64,000 nt of DNA from Otatea glauca (GCA_036346275.1 CM070711.1:51957435-52021434); one strand, 5' to 3'; numbered from the stretch's first letter, positions 46,501 to 57,780 are shown. Notes: a model not told the origin generated them from the letters alone. Numbers and translations: made by a program.

Positions 46501-49054
46501 ACTTAAGCATTTTCAACAACCCGTAGAATATCTCGTCTAAATGCTAATATTATGAAGATCAGTTTAGAAATGATCTTTAGGATATGTACTACCATAATCT
46601 AGAAATATATTTTTATAACAACTTGGTTTTCATCTTATTTCTACTAGTGTAATAACCCTAAATGTTAATCGTACACTTCACCTCAATAATCCGATTTCTT
46701 ATAATGTGACCTTTAATACCGTATAGGCATTTTCAACAATGAGTATAATGTCTCGTCTAAACACTAAAAAGTGTGAGATCAGCCTAGAAATATTCTACAA
46801 AGTATATTCTATACTTCTCCGAATAAATAATCTTGTTTCATCGTGTTCTGCATATAAATCTTGTCACCCAAATAACACTAAGTATTATGATTCATGAACT
46901 TCATAATATGAATGAGCAAACTTTGTAATAGTGAAGAAATCTGTAATTAATATATTTGTATCACCAAAACCTTCTTGGAAACCATAAATAAGTCCAAAAA
47001 CCTAACTTAGCAAATGTACCTTATTCAAAATTGTTCCTTGTGTAATATCGCTTCAGATTAAGTACTATTCACATAACCCTTTTTTCTAATGTTTTAATTC
47101 TACTAATCTAAATAATTTTAGCTTCTATAATTTGAAGTTATAAAAGAAAGAATTCATAATTTTAGCCTCTTGAATTCGTAACTCAAGAATAGATAACCTA
47201 TAGAAGAAATCATGTTTGTTCGTCGTAAAAGCCATTATCTTTTTGATGTGTAATTATCTAATTCATGAAATCTTAAAATCAAAATTAAACCCTAAAGCAT
47301 TCCTATTTTCTGTAGTGAATCTTTATTTGATTTGCTGTCTGTTTTCTTTTTGCCCTTATTAAAGCTTGTTATTTGCTTTATTTCTGTGAACGACAAGTAG
47401 AACCCGATGTTGCCGTTTCCATCGTCGACGTCATCTTTTGCGACCTCGTCTTCACCGTAAGCAATGATTAAGCAAGGAAAGCGCCCCTTTGACCATCTTG
47501 ATCCCAGTATTTAATTTACATGTTGTTTTTCAAATTGTTTCATGCATACACTTATTTTCTGTAAATTCGCTATTTTGTGGTACTGGTAGATATACCTGTT
47601 GTCTCATGAAACTCCTTGATAATTATGCACATGTGAACCTTGATAACCATAAAATAAGGCTTGACAATACTTAATGTCATCTTGGGTATAGGCGATCATA
47701 TAAATCCTGCTTAGCCATGCTTGTTTAGCAAGGAGTCAGATGATCATGATTAAAACTGTTTACTGAAATGTTTTATATGGAACCTAAATGGTCCTTTTTG
47801 GGAAAATGGTTGCTTGTAATTTGCTAAAAACCCCAAAATAAAACTATGGTTTGACGCGGGCGATTATTGGCAATAACCGGATGTGCAGACGGGTTTGCAT
47901 GTAGTGTAGGGTGGAGTTTCGCCTGTGTCGGATTAAGGACCGAGCAATGGGACGGTATATCCAAGAATTCTGTACAACCACGAGGGCTTGTATGGGCGGG
48001 TCTTAGCCTATTAAGTTGTTTAGATGTGGCTTTGCATCTATGGAAGGCGGGAGATTGCACAGACATTCCGGTTAGGTCTGTCTGTAGGGGTTTCTACATG
48101 CCAATGCAACGGTGTACGCCTTGCCGACAGAGACGTGGTGTTGTGTGTGATAAATGTGGATCCACGACTTGGGTGAGTCTGTTTTCCAGGCGAGGGTTAA
48201 CGTCCCGGGCTGGTGAAAAGCCACGTCTAGATAATGTAACGGCTCTGTATAAACTCCTTGCCGACATACCAAAGGAAGTGTGTTAATTGATCTGGTGAAA
48301 AGGTTGATCATTCCTTATGGGTAAAGTTGTACACCTCTGCAGAGTGTAAATCTAATCGACTAGCCGCGTCCACGATCATGGACACTTGGTGATGTTATTC
48401 CATGTTAGAGTCTTTGGTATTTTCTAAATGGGTTTGGTCTGAACTTGTTTTAGCAACTGTTGCTTTTTGTCGAAGAGCTGACATTGATGGACCTTATGGT
48501 TTGGATTATTCGAACTCATGTCATGGAGGACTGTGAGTATTACTTACTGTTGTATATATTTCTTATCAATCAACTTGCTTTTATAAATTCCGTTTGCAAA
48601 TGATAACTTGTATTACAATTCAATTTCGTTTTATGCAAATTAACTGTATTAGCCTTTCCTTTGAAATGGCCTGAATGTATTATAGGTTTTAATCAAGTCT
48701 TGATGAGTACGTAAAGTACTCACCCTTTCTTATTTATTATTTTAGGTGGATGAGTTAGCGAGGCTTCGAGTCTCTTTTCGTCGCAGGTTGCGGGATCTTC
48801 TTTATCGTCGTGTTCTATCTGGAGTTTATGCCTTGTCAGTTGCCTGCGGGTCGGATGGGCACACTACAAGATATTGCTTCTTTTGTTGCTATCCTCTGCC
48901 TTGTAAGCTTCTCTTTGTATATTAGTTTCCGCTGTAATTATTTGTGGTGTGGTTGTGATTCCAATTGTTGTAAACATGTGAGTGCTAGCTACTTATCCAG
49001 GGAATATCACAGTAATCACATAGAGGTTCCTGTTCATCAGAACGGGGTCTCACA
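43579..49054 (+). repeat. 3' LTR of element E (5476 bp)
   Basis: The start tgtaacatcccg and end gggtctcaca give TG/CA termini. It contains a GC-rich block (44370-45260) whose plus ORFs also occur in the 5' copy (35107-36040), hence repeat sequence rather than genes. It has an imperfect ~215-bp direct repeat (46527 and 46742, atctcgtctaaa...), short (TA)n runs at 45830-45885, and the palindrome tgagtacgtaaagtactca at 48704. It is followed by F1 sequence. Confidence 0.85.
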
Positions 49055-50095
49055 GATACATCTATCAATCGTTCATCCTAGGCAGCACAAGATGAAAAAA
49101 AAGAAACGACAAGAAAAAATTAAGAGTAAAGCAAGAAGAAGATCAAAGCTTAAAGCAAAAACTTCAGCACGAATTTGATCTTTATTTCAGAGCAAAGATG
49201 ATTACAAAGCCTTCATCTGAGGGCAAAGCTCACAAGGAGCACTCAAACAACCACATAAGAACACCAAAATCTTGTGGAAGCCCTAATCCAGAGTCTAGAA
49301 ACTTGAAGGCTTCAAGCCTCATGTCCCACTACATCTCCTTATATAGTGGAGGCAACCCTAATCCTAAACTTGGACACACAAGTGGATACCATCCACTCTT
49401 ACATGGGCTAACCCCACACTCTTAATGGGTTTTCTATTCACACAAGCATGCTTCTAAAAGCGGTCATTATATTGATACTAAATCCGCTCCACGAGCCTGA
49501 ATTTGCGTCAAAACCACTTTGGCGTGACCTAAACTACTTAGACCACCGCCATAGTTTTCCAAACCGCCTCGCCGTCGGTATTGGACAAATTACCAATTTG
49601 CCCCAATGATCGGTTTTACTTCTCTTTAAAGCATCGTCATGCTTCGTACTTTTCACGTGGCCCCAATAACTTACCACCAACCCTCTCACAAGTTCGGAAT
49701 CCCCCGAACCATTCTCACTTGCAAATGGACCTATCATTTGACTGTCACATGTCCTTTTTTGCTTCACCATGGCAGCATCGGCTTCCTTGACCGTTCTAGA
49801 CCTCAACTCTTTCTTGAGCATAGTCTCAGTCCATGCCGTTGCTCTTCATGTCCATCACCAGTGCTTAATGCTCTGGTTCCTTGTCTTCTCGGCTTGTAAC
49901 CACCTCCCGGCCTCGATCATCTTCCTGCATCCCTCTACCGTTCTGGACCTTAGCTCTCTTAGTTTAGTCCCAGTCTCGTCTTCGCCTCACCATGAGCTAG
50001 CCCCGGAGTCCTACAACCAACATGGACAAGAAACACATCACATAGCACTGTTCATAATAATATGCATTAATTAACAATTAATGCAAACATTAAGC
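49055..50095 (-). repeat. LTR-like repeat F1, truncated by element E
   Basis: On the minus strand this has the anatomy of an LTR. A leader region starts near 50095 with GAACAGTGCTATGTGATG-like sequence. A TATA box TATATAAGG lies at about 49339-49346, and an AATAAAG polyadenylation signal at about 49180-49187, about 160 bp apart. The segment 49534-50095 is homologous to the plus-strand segment 61640-62100 (F2), down to a shared pseudo-reading frame ending RGLVVS. The far end is cut by the E insertion at 49054. No internal retroelement domain is attached, so it may be a solo LTR; the family is not recognised. Confidence 0.6.
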
Positions 50096-50668
50096 ACAAC
50101 ATCACTGAAAAGTTGATACTACCGCCATACAAGGCCGGCCGGTAGTTCCGCAAGTTCGGTACTACTGCTCCTGGATGACCGATAGTACCGTTCCACTGTA
50201 CCAACTCCGAGAGACTTCTCTTGAAAGTACCTACCGCCACTGTAGGCTGGTAGTATCTCACCCCTAGTACTACCGCTCCCAGATAGCTGGTAGTGTCACC
50301 TGTCTAACCAGAGAAAAAACACCTATCTGGAAAAAGACTACCACTCCCAAGACCGGTAGATCCGCAGGGCAGGCATTACCGCTCCTGCATGACCGGTAGT
50401 GCTACCCTTGGCCAAACAGCACCTCAAATTGCTTCAAATTCAAAATATAATTCAAAACAAACTTAAACTTAAGCACCACATGCTCAAACATTATCAATAA
50501 CTCATCAATAACCTGGATTGACCTCCACATGATCTTTCACCTCTACATTACCTAAAACCTATGTATAATAGACTTACTAACAGTAGACATATACCAATAT
50601 ATATATATCCTTACATCAACGTGACAATTTAAAAGTAGTGAATGATAAGCACTATGGCGATGTTATGA
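50096..50668. repeat. Imperfect short repeats with ggtagtacc/ccggtagt core, then 3' flank of CYP72A
   Basis: From 50115 to 50405 the motifs ccggtagt, ggtagtacc, actaccgctcc and their complements recur about every 20-50 bp. Units such as gctcctggatgaccgatagt and gctcctgcatgaccggtagt are clearly copies. 50410-50668 is AT-rich non-coding DNA downstream of the P450 stop codon. Confidence 0.65.
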
Positions 50669-53433
50669 TCAGATTCCTCTGATCTTAATCTGCGCCCCAT
50701 GCATCGGACGCAACATTGCTACGGTATGCGGCGCATGAGTATACGACGGTGCGAGGTCGAACTCAAATCGCTGAAGGATCATACATAGCGCCATCTTGGC
50801 TTCAAGCAGCGCGAAGTTCTGACCAATGCAGATCCGCGGCCCCCAGCCGAACGGAAGGAATGCACCCGGATCCTTGGATGCCTTGGAGATCCCCTCGGCG
50901 AACCTCTCTGGCCTGAACTCCTGCACGTCGCTTCCCCAGATGTTCGGGTCGTGGTGGATGAACAGCACGGGTAGCTCTATGATCACGCCGGCGGGGTACG
51001 TGATGCCTCCAATCTCCATCTGCTTGTAGGTTTTTCGGGTGAGCGCAACGACCGGTGGGTATAGCCGGAGAACTTCGTAAAGAATCATGGTCACCTGCAC
51101 CACAGGTCGGCAAGATTTTATACCTCCCGTCGCATGGTCGTTGTTGCGATCAAATCAAGTAATCAATATGTACTCACGGTTTTGACGCGATTGAGGCCTT
51201 CGTATTCAGGTTTGTTTTTTCTAAATAGGCCTAGGACTTCCTCCCTTGCACGGTCCTGCCACTCGGGGTGCATGCTTAGTACGACCAATGTCCATGTGAG
51301 CAGTACTGATGTCGTCTCCATTCCTGCAAAATAGAACAACTTGCACTCGTCTATGATCTCTTCAGTCGTCATTCCTAGGCTAGATTGGCCATTCTCATCT
51401 GTGTGTCTCATGTTCGACTCTAGCAACAACCCAAGTAAGTCATCTTTCGTGCACCCGCCTTCTTTCATAGCTTGCATTCTTTTCCCAATTAGACCTCGTA
51501 GAATCGATTCGATCTCGTTATTAATTTGATGCATCCTTCGGTTGTTTTTGGTAGGCAAGGACCTGAAAAGTGAAAATGGCATACCTTTTTTCATTTCCAG
51601 TACTACAAACGAACTAAGACTAGTAGAAGGTTTTTTTAGAGAATTACTAAACGACACTCGGGGATTTTTATTTGTGAGCACTCTATTTTTTTTGTCTATT
51701 AGATATTGATTTTTTATGAGCACTCAATATTTTTGCCTATTAGATATTGATTTGTGATCAATCGTTATACTTTAGCATTTTGTCTTTATCAATATTTGAC
51801 TTCGCGATCCATATTTTTATTTGTTTTGTTCTTTTACAAATTATCTTATTATTATTTTTTATATAATTTAATTTGTATAAAACTAGTATATAATTAATGT
51901 AAAAAAGACGTGCAGAAAGGAATGCTATTCTTTTTTAAAAAAATTATCACATTATTTGTACATAATTTAATTTGTGTAAAACTAATTATGTAAAAATGTC
52001 ATGTAGAAAAATAATATTCCTCGTCCAACACCTAAAAAATTAGTACTTCTTGATAAAATAGTACTCAAATGGGAAGAGGAGGAGGCAAATTGATTTTATA
52101 CATTAGATCTAGATTTGAAAACTCAAAATTTGAGTGCTATTTAGCAAGAAAATACTCAGATTCTCCCTACTTATTTTTTAATCACGAAATAACCGATCAC
52201 TTTACAATATTAGTCCTCAATGTTAAATTTGAAGTGCTAATGATGTTTATCTGGTAGTACACAATGTTAAATTAGTAGTGGCCCTTTTACTCACATGTAA
52301 CCAGGAATGACAATCTTCTGTATGCTTGCCATGAGGCGCCCAACTTGCTCGGACTGAAGCTGGAAAATCCTTCTTCCTTCAAGGTAGCTGCTGCCGAATG
52401 CGGTGCGAGAAATGACATCTCCGGTGAGGCTCTGGAGCTCCGGCCAGACATCCACCTCGCACGTACCATCAGAGCCAAGGGACTGCGTCCATCTGCCGAC
52501 AAGGTCTTCGCAGCACGCAGAAAACGCCGGCAGCATGACCTGCAAAATCATTAATTCCAAGGATCAATTATTTGTACACTCGAACACACAGTAAATACTC
52601 CCTCCGTTGATAAATATAAGGCGTATTTTGACTTTGCAAAAGGATTAAGGTTACGGTGAAATTGAGAAAAGCATGAGAGGAAATGACTTAATATCCCTCT
52701 TAATTGTCTTAAAAGATGAGAGATAATGAATAAATGCATATGGTTGAGAGAATAAATAGGGGTATAAGTGGAAAGGCTCATTAAATCTACATACACTTTA
52801 TATTTTTCAACAAGACTATTCAAATTATAGGCCTTATATTTATCAACGGAGGGAGCAGTTCACAAGAGTATAAGAAAATATGAAACATCTTTTATGTACC
52901 TTGAGCTTCTCGAGATGGAATGCAGGATTAAGGATTCTCCTGTGCTTGACCCACTTCTCGCCCTCGTGGTTGGCGAGGCCGTCGGCCAGCAGCTTGGTTA
53001 GCTCCCGGAACTTGGGCTTCTCGAAGTGCCCGAACTTATTGGACAGCACGTCCTTAGCAAGGTCGGGGTCGGTGATGATCACCTGGGGGATCGGGCCGAA
53101 CCATGTGATGCACGCCTTACCGTGCTCCCGGACGGTGTTGTAGAGGAAAGGCATGACACGGTGGCCGATGTCGTGGCAGCGCAGCGGCATCGGCCTCGAC
53201 CAGGCCTCCTTGTTCATCCGGACCTCGTCCTTCAGGTCGCCGGAAAGGAAGCGGTAGGACGTGCCGCGGAGGCCCTGCGCGCGCAGCTCCCGCTCAAGCC
53301 GCCGCGGCCGCCACCACAGCCGGTCCAAGTCCAGCAGCCGGCCGACCTGCCACAGAAGCACGAAGCCCAGTAGACCGCAGGCCAGGAAGCCCCATGGCAC
53401 TGAGGCTGGACTCATCAACGCTCCTGGAATCAT
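50669..53433 (-). CDS. CYP72A: Cytochrome P450, CYP72A subfamily, intact four-exon gene
   Basis: Exons on the minus strand are 53433-52900, 52539-52295, 51562-51178 and 51094-50669, all with GT-AG introns. Joined they give 529 codons plus stop. An N-terminal membrane anchor (VPWGFLACGLLGFVLLW) is followed by a basic/Pro hinge (WWRPRRL), so the enzyme should sit on the ER with its catalytic part in the cytosol. The I-helix oxygen-binding motif is AGMETT (339-344), the ExxR is E395-R398, PERF is 450-453, and the haem loop PFGWGPRICIG has Cys477. Length and blocks fit CYP72A, whose members oxidise terpenoid-type substrates in several plants; the substrate here cannot be inferred. No stop or frameshift is seen. 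Start: the first in-frame Met (MIPGALMSPAS), about 90 bp from a TATA box. A second Met six codons later is possible. Confidence 0.93.
51095..51177 (-). other. Intron 3 of the CYP72A gene
   Basis: 83 bp, donor gtgagt after R-V-K-T, acceptor gtgcag before V-T-M-I-L-Y-E. Phase 0. Confidence 0.9.
51563..52294 (-). other. Intron 2 of the CYP72A gene
   Basis: 732 bp, AT-rich, donor gtgagt, acceptor ttttcag. It splits the Met codon of I-P-G-Y-M|S-L-P-T-K (phase 2). No transposon is recognised inside, apart from loosely repeated attagatattgattt strings at 51700-51755. Confidence 0.9.
52540..52899 (-). other. Intron 1 of the CYP72A gene
   Basis: 360 bp, donor gtacat after H-L-E-K-L-K, acceptor ttttgcag before V-M-L-P-A-F. 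Most of it is a Stowaway MITE. Phase 0. Confidence 0.88.
52598..52855. mobile_element. Stowaway-type MITE in CYP72A intron 1
   Basis: 258 bp with a 25-bp terminal inverted repeat starting ctccctccgttgataaat and ending in its perfect complement. TA precedes the left end; the right flank is ca, so one duplicated TA has mutated. These are the standard ends of grass Stowaway (Tc1/mariner-derived) elements. Confidence 0.95.
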
Positions 53434-53523
53434 TGCTTTCGAGAGAAGTGGGAGAAGAATATAGTGCGACTGTGCGAGTGAACTCTTACTCGATGGGTAC
53501 GAAGATAAGTATCTGGCGTCTGG

Positions 53524-53531
53524 TTATATAA
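53524..53531 (-). promoter_or_regulatory. TATA box of the CYP72A gene
   Basis: The palindromic ttatataa lies 91-98 bp upstream of the ATG at 53433 (minus strand cttttatataacc). Spacing suits a short 5' leader of about 60 nt. Upstream promoter DNA is only about 90 bp before the CACTA2 end at 53619. Confidence 0.6.
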
Positions 53532-53971
53532 AAGTGCCGCTGGCGCAGCTTAGTCTACCGTGACATTTTTCTAGAAGCTTTAAATTTTTTTTGGCTACTT
53601 GACTTTTTAGTTTAATCTTACTACAACAAAAGAATTTATATTAAACCTTCGTTACTAACTGTTTTTAAAAATAGTATATAACAAGAAGTTATCGCTGACA
53701 GTTTTTTTTAAAAAAATAGTCAGAGATGAGTTTCATGTTTGTCACAGATAATTTTTTATAAAAAAATCGTATGTGACGAGGATCTCATTGTATACCATTT
53801 TAGTTTAAAATCATTGTAATAGCGTTGGTTTACTGTATAGATAATTTTTAACTAAAACCGTTAGGATAAAACTCACATCGCGGACTGTAATGACATACTC
53901 CCTCGCCCCTTGCGCTCCGCGTGCCCTCCTTGCTAGCGCCGCGCGCCTTCCCCCCACGCGGCGTGCCCCGT

Positions 53972-54776
53972 GTAGAGGTGGGCACTCGGGCCGGGCTCCT
54001 TTGGGCCGACCCGAGGCACAACATCACAGCCCGGCATGAAACCCGACCAAGACGGCGTGTCGTCGGCCGACGACATCAGAGTACCAGGCACGTGTCGGGC
54101 TCGAAATCGAGCACGATGGGCGACCCAGCATGGCACGACACTGTAGAATGGGCTATACTGGGCCTGATGATCCACGGCATGAGGAAGAAGCCTAGCATGA
54201 AGATCACTGACTCACAGAGCATGACCGTCATGGATGCACCTAGTAGCATGAACGTCACCCCTATCGCCAACACCTGAGAGAGACGGACAAAACAGGAGAG
54301 AGAGAGCTAAGAGAGATTGAGAGACGGTGCAAGAAGCTGCTCTCTCTCGCTCGTCCCTCTCAATCTCTCTCAGCTCTCTCTCACCAGTCTCTCTCGTTTG
54401 TCTCGCTCACTCTCTTTCTCGCCCATTCTCCTCTCTCTTGTCCGTATTGAGCACATCCTTCTCGCTCTATGTAACTGTTCGATAATAAATAAATTTTAGT
54501 TCTTTTTCTCATAATATTTGCATTCACTGCCTTAATTCTATGTATCTCTGACTCTTTTCCTCTCGTTGAAATAGTGCAAATGGGTCGGCCCTGAGCCGGC
54601 ACGGCATGAAGCAGGCACGAAGCGCAAATGGGCCGTGCCTAGGCTTGCCGAAGGCGAGTTGGGCCGACACGGCACAGCACGGCGAGCACGACGGACCGTC
54701 GCGGCCCGACACGATCCAAACACGAAACACGATGAACCCGTACCGAACCGACACGACACGGCACGACGCCCACCTC
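53972..54776. repeat. GC-rich gggccg/cacgg repeat inside CACTA2, possibly hAT-like
   Basis: It starts gaggtgggcactcgggccg and ends ...cacgacgcccacctc, so the outer nine bases form an inverted repeat (gaggtgggc / gcccacctc). Both arms are rich in gggccg and cggcacg motifs of the kind seen in non-autonomous hAT elements of grasses. The middle (54290-54480) is a gagagaga/ctctctct-rich tract. No matching 8-bp target duplication was found, hence the low confidence. Confidence 0.4.
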
Positions 54777-55017
54777 CTCTGGCCCCGCGCGAGCAACGCT
54801 CTACCGGGCATGCGCGAGCAACGCTCAACCGGGCTGCCTGCCTGGCGACTCTCTGCGCTCCTTGCGTCCTCGATTTGTCCTCCTCGCATGCTCACCTCCT
54901 TCGCAGATCTGTCCATATCCTCTGCCCTCCCTCCTCCCGATACCGTCTGTTCTCAGCGCTTCCGAATCCCCTAACTATCGGCATAGTATATCATTACCCA
55001 ATCACGCAGATCTCTGC

Positions 55018-55044
55018 TCCTCTCTCTCTCTCTCTCTCTCTCTC
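55018..55044. repeat. (TC)n microsatellite
   Basis: A pure ct dinucleotide run of about 26 bases, located where the 5' leader of the captured UAP gene would be. Confidence 0.95.
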
Positions 55045-55106
55045 ATAGTCCCACCGTTCTCTTCTTCTCCTCCTCTTGTGTTGCTGCTTTGAGTTGTGGA
55101 GAGGAG

Positions 55107-56106
55107 ATGAAGGAGATTTTGGTGGGCTCGGTGGCGCCGGCCTCGGTGGGCGGTGGGGGGTGGCGCCGCTGCAGGCACTGCTGGAGAGGATGAAGGACTA
55201 CGGACAGGAGGGCGCATTCATGCTCTGGGACGAGCTCTCGCCGGAGGACCGGGAGCTCCTCGTCCGGGACATCGAGGTGAGCCCCATGCGATGTGCTTCG
55301 GGCCAAGATTTTGCGTTCTTAGTTATGTATTTTGCTTTCTAAGCGCAGGCGTTCCAGTGCCCGCCGTTGAGCCCATGCCGGAATCCAGTGTATCCAAGGT
55401 GGAGGAGAGGTCTCCAGACGGCAAAGAACGGTGGTGGAAGAAGGGGCTGAAAGCCATTTCAGAGGGGAAGCTGGTCATTGTTCTCTTGGCTGGTGGTCAG
55501 GTACTCTGATGAAATAGACTTCCCACAGCTTGTGGTATCTGGTATTGCCATTTCACATATTGTCTATTTTATATCACTTTTAGTTTTATGTTGTGCCATA
55601 TAATCAAAGGACAACAAATATGCTTACTCTATCTAGTTCTACATCTTGGTTCATTGATATTAGTGTGGAACGGATTTTGTGTATTCAAAAGCTGGCTGCT
55701 CAATTCTTAGATTATTTGTTTGTTCTTTGCTTCACATCCCTTAGATTATTTGTTTGTTCTTTGCTTCACATCCTTACCCACAAATTGAAAATAAATTGCA
55801 GGTCCACGTAACATTTTACCGATCCACTGGTATATAATGACCAGCCCCTTTACCGACTTCTTTGAAAGCTGTAAATATTTTGGCTTAGAGGCTGACCAAG
55901 TAAGAGCAAGTACAGAATTTTTTTTGTTAAATATTCCATGTAATTTCAACGAAATGTACAAGAATTCCAATCCACCAGAGGAGTTATCTTTAAATAGTTA
56001 GGCTTGAACGGTTGAACCTGTTTCTTGGCAGGTGACTTTTTTCCAGTAAGGCACCCTTCCTTGTGTTTCTGCTGATGGCAGATTTATTATGGACACACCA
56101 TACAAG
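55107..56106 (+). pseudogene. UAP: Captured fragment of UDP-N-acetylglucosamine pyrophosphorylase (UAP) gene
   Basis: Exon-like blocks with splice sites are as follows. 55107-55276 starts MKEILVGS and, in a shifted frame, continues LQALLERMKDYGQEGAFML and LSPEDRELLVRDIE, with donor gtgagc. 55349-55499 gives VPAVEPMPESSVSKVEERS, KERWWKKGLKAISEGKL and VIVLLAGGQ. 55668-55703 gives ERILCIQKLAAQ. 55802-55899 gives PIHWYIMTSPFTDFFESCKY and FGLEADQ, with donor gtaaga. 56032-56106 gives VTFFQ, a TAA stop, then GTLPCVSADGRFIMDTPYK. UAP makes UDP-GlcNAc from UTP and GlcNAc-1-P in the cytosol. The fragment covers only the N-terminal part. The coding for G-T-R-L-G after LLAGGQ, part of the catalytic loop, and a segment after DIE are missing. 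Introns are kept, so capture was at DNA level. Confidence 0.85.
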
Positions 56107-57214
56107 GTACCATCTTGTTTTACTTTTCATATGACCTTATATGGCCAGGAGGCAGAGTTGTGATTTATCGCAACTTGATTTCTGAGTTTGACTCATGGTG
56201 TGAGATCTCAGATCTCAAATGCAATTGTTATTTATCTCTATCTCTCTAATTTTCGTATTTTGCTAACATATTATCTCTCTAATTGACCCATGGTGTAAGT
56301 TGAGCACTAACATATTTTATCTCATCTCTCTAATTTTCATATTTTGCTATTATGCATAAAGATAACTAGCTATGCAGCAAGTCAACTTTAGTAGTTTAAT
56401 TTTAGTGCATTGCAGTTGGCTACTCTGGTTTGTTGTATCTATGTTTCGTAGTTCTATAGTTCTTTTTGGAGCACTTCAGTAGAATAAGGTTTTTGTGCTT
56501 TCGATGGATCAGAGTTATACAGATTCGTGACGCTCATCTTTGCTTACCAGGAGGTTCTAAAGTCCATACAGTTCAGTTGGAGCAAGAGCTTACAATTAGA
56601 GGCATTTCAAGTGTTCAGAATATACCATCATTCAGAATTTTATGTTAGAAAGGTAGTTCTTTTTGTTCTTTACAGAAAAGGAGTACGTTTACCTGTTAGT
56701 AGGCTGATAAATATGCTGTTTATTTTTTTATTGGTTGTACAAGATGTGACACTGTGGAATACTATTGATGTAAAGTAAAAAAAAATTCTGGTTCATATCT
56801 GAATTCTGATCTTATGTTGCTTCTGAAAACATGTGACATGTGATGTTTGCAGGGGACTTCCAAATCATCAGAGACTTCTAATAAAGAACCGTATGTGAGA
56901 CTGTGATATTATCATGTCACGGATGATTCTTTATTAAAACTGTTTGTGATAAGTCATATCACATTCACAGACGATTCTAATAAAAAACTGTCTATAATGA
57001 GTCGTATCAATGCACTGTCATTATCACTGATACATACTTACATCATTATCACTGGTACATGCTTACAGACGATTTATAAACCATCTTATCATTGATACAT
57101 GCTTACAGACAGTTCACAAATCATCTTATCATGGATATATGCTTACAGACGGTTCACAAAACCATCTGTGATGTTGTTTTAGAACCGTCTGTGATGTCAG
57201 AATCCGCAGTTGTG

Positions 57215-57780
57215 TCTGTCTGAACGAAATTGAAAATCTGATCCCTTCCCGATCGCGATAAGCCCCTACCATTATCCTATGTCACGACAGGTGATATGTG
57301 TTATCTTCTGATATTTTCGCAATTAAGAAGGGAGCTAAATTTATAATTTCCTATACATGCAAAAGAATTAGGCCAAGGAAAAAAAAAGCTAAAAACTCGA
57401 TTTTCTAAGGTTCTTTTCTCTGGAGTACAATTAAGGCTGTGTGTGGGGCCTTTGGGCGTTTCGGTCAACCATGGAACGGTCCATGCTTTGCTTGTAAGGA
57501 ACTTGATGGAGAAGAAACGCCGACGGGGATCGTGGCGCGCGGGGGATGCCACTCACCATGTGGTGGCTATTTCGTTGCAGCTTCGTGGTGTTTGTCTGAG
57601 CTTTAGAAGAAACTGCTTGGCCTACTTCGGGAGACGCGAATCGTTAGCAGAGCTAGTCCGCTGTAAATACAACATCAAACGTCAATATACCGTGTGACTA
57701 CTGACCAGCAAGGGTGCGATACACACTGATTCAGTCGGATATTTTTAGAGATTATGTGGTAGTCTATCTATATTTTTGAT
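57215..57780. other. Unassigned stretch between CACTA2 and the minisatellite
   Basis: Contains a plus ORF 57443-57697 (84 codons) and a minus ORF over the same DNA, neither recognised. No terminal repeats or domains are seen. Confidence 0.5.

Larger units (their letters stand above)
34938..49054 (+). mobile_element. Large non-autonomous LTR element E (LARD-like), plus strand
   Basis: Long direct repeats at 34968-38465 and 44145-49054 are the 5' (truncated) and 3' LTRs. The 5' LTR is followed by a PBS-like TGGTATGAGAGC (38470-38481, one mismatch to initiator Met). The 3' LTR is complete, 43579-49054 (5476 bp), starting tgtaacatcccgaaaaat and ending gggtctcaca. The 5.1-kb internal region has decayed zinc-knuckle coding but no recognisable RT or integrase, so the element depended on a partner. 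LTR length and lack of pol resemble the LARD class (for example barley Sukkula), which is a comparison, not an assignment. Confidence 0.8.
53619..57214. mobile_element. CACTA element (CACTA2) carrying captured UAP gene exons
   Basis: The left end is tactacaacaaaag at 53619 (cactacaac with the first base mutated). The right end is the complement of cacaactgcgg at 57214. The trinucleotide tct flanks both ends (53616-53618, 57215-57217), fitting the 3-bp duplication of CACTA transposons. Subterminal motifs (cagacggtt, accgtctgtgatg, gtcacagataatttttta) crowd 53640-53880 and 56880-57200. No transposase coding is seen, so it is non-autonomous. The interior holds a GC-rich repeat (53972-54776) and exons of a UDP-GlcNAc pyrophosphorylase gene. 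The two terminal sequences match each other only weakly, so the boundaries depend on the TSD and the subterminal repeats. Confidence 0.72.

Noticed and set aside
49534..49821. Minus ORF of 95 codons with similarity to the plus ORF 61869-62051, considered as a conserved small gene
   Set aside because: Similarity extends beyond the frames on both sides and includes TATA and polyA signals typical of an LTR, so the shared unit is a DNA repeat.
54290..54480. gaga/ctct-rich tract as a promoter GAGA element
   Set aside because: It lies in the middle of a transposon-like GC-rich repeat, with no downstream gene start within a plausible distance apart from the captured, broken UAP fragment.
57443..57697. 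84-codon plus ORF between CACTA2 and the minisatellite
   Set aside because: An overlapping ORF of equal length exists on the other strand. No domain, splice sites or repeat support.
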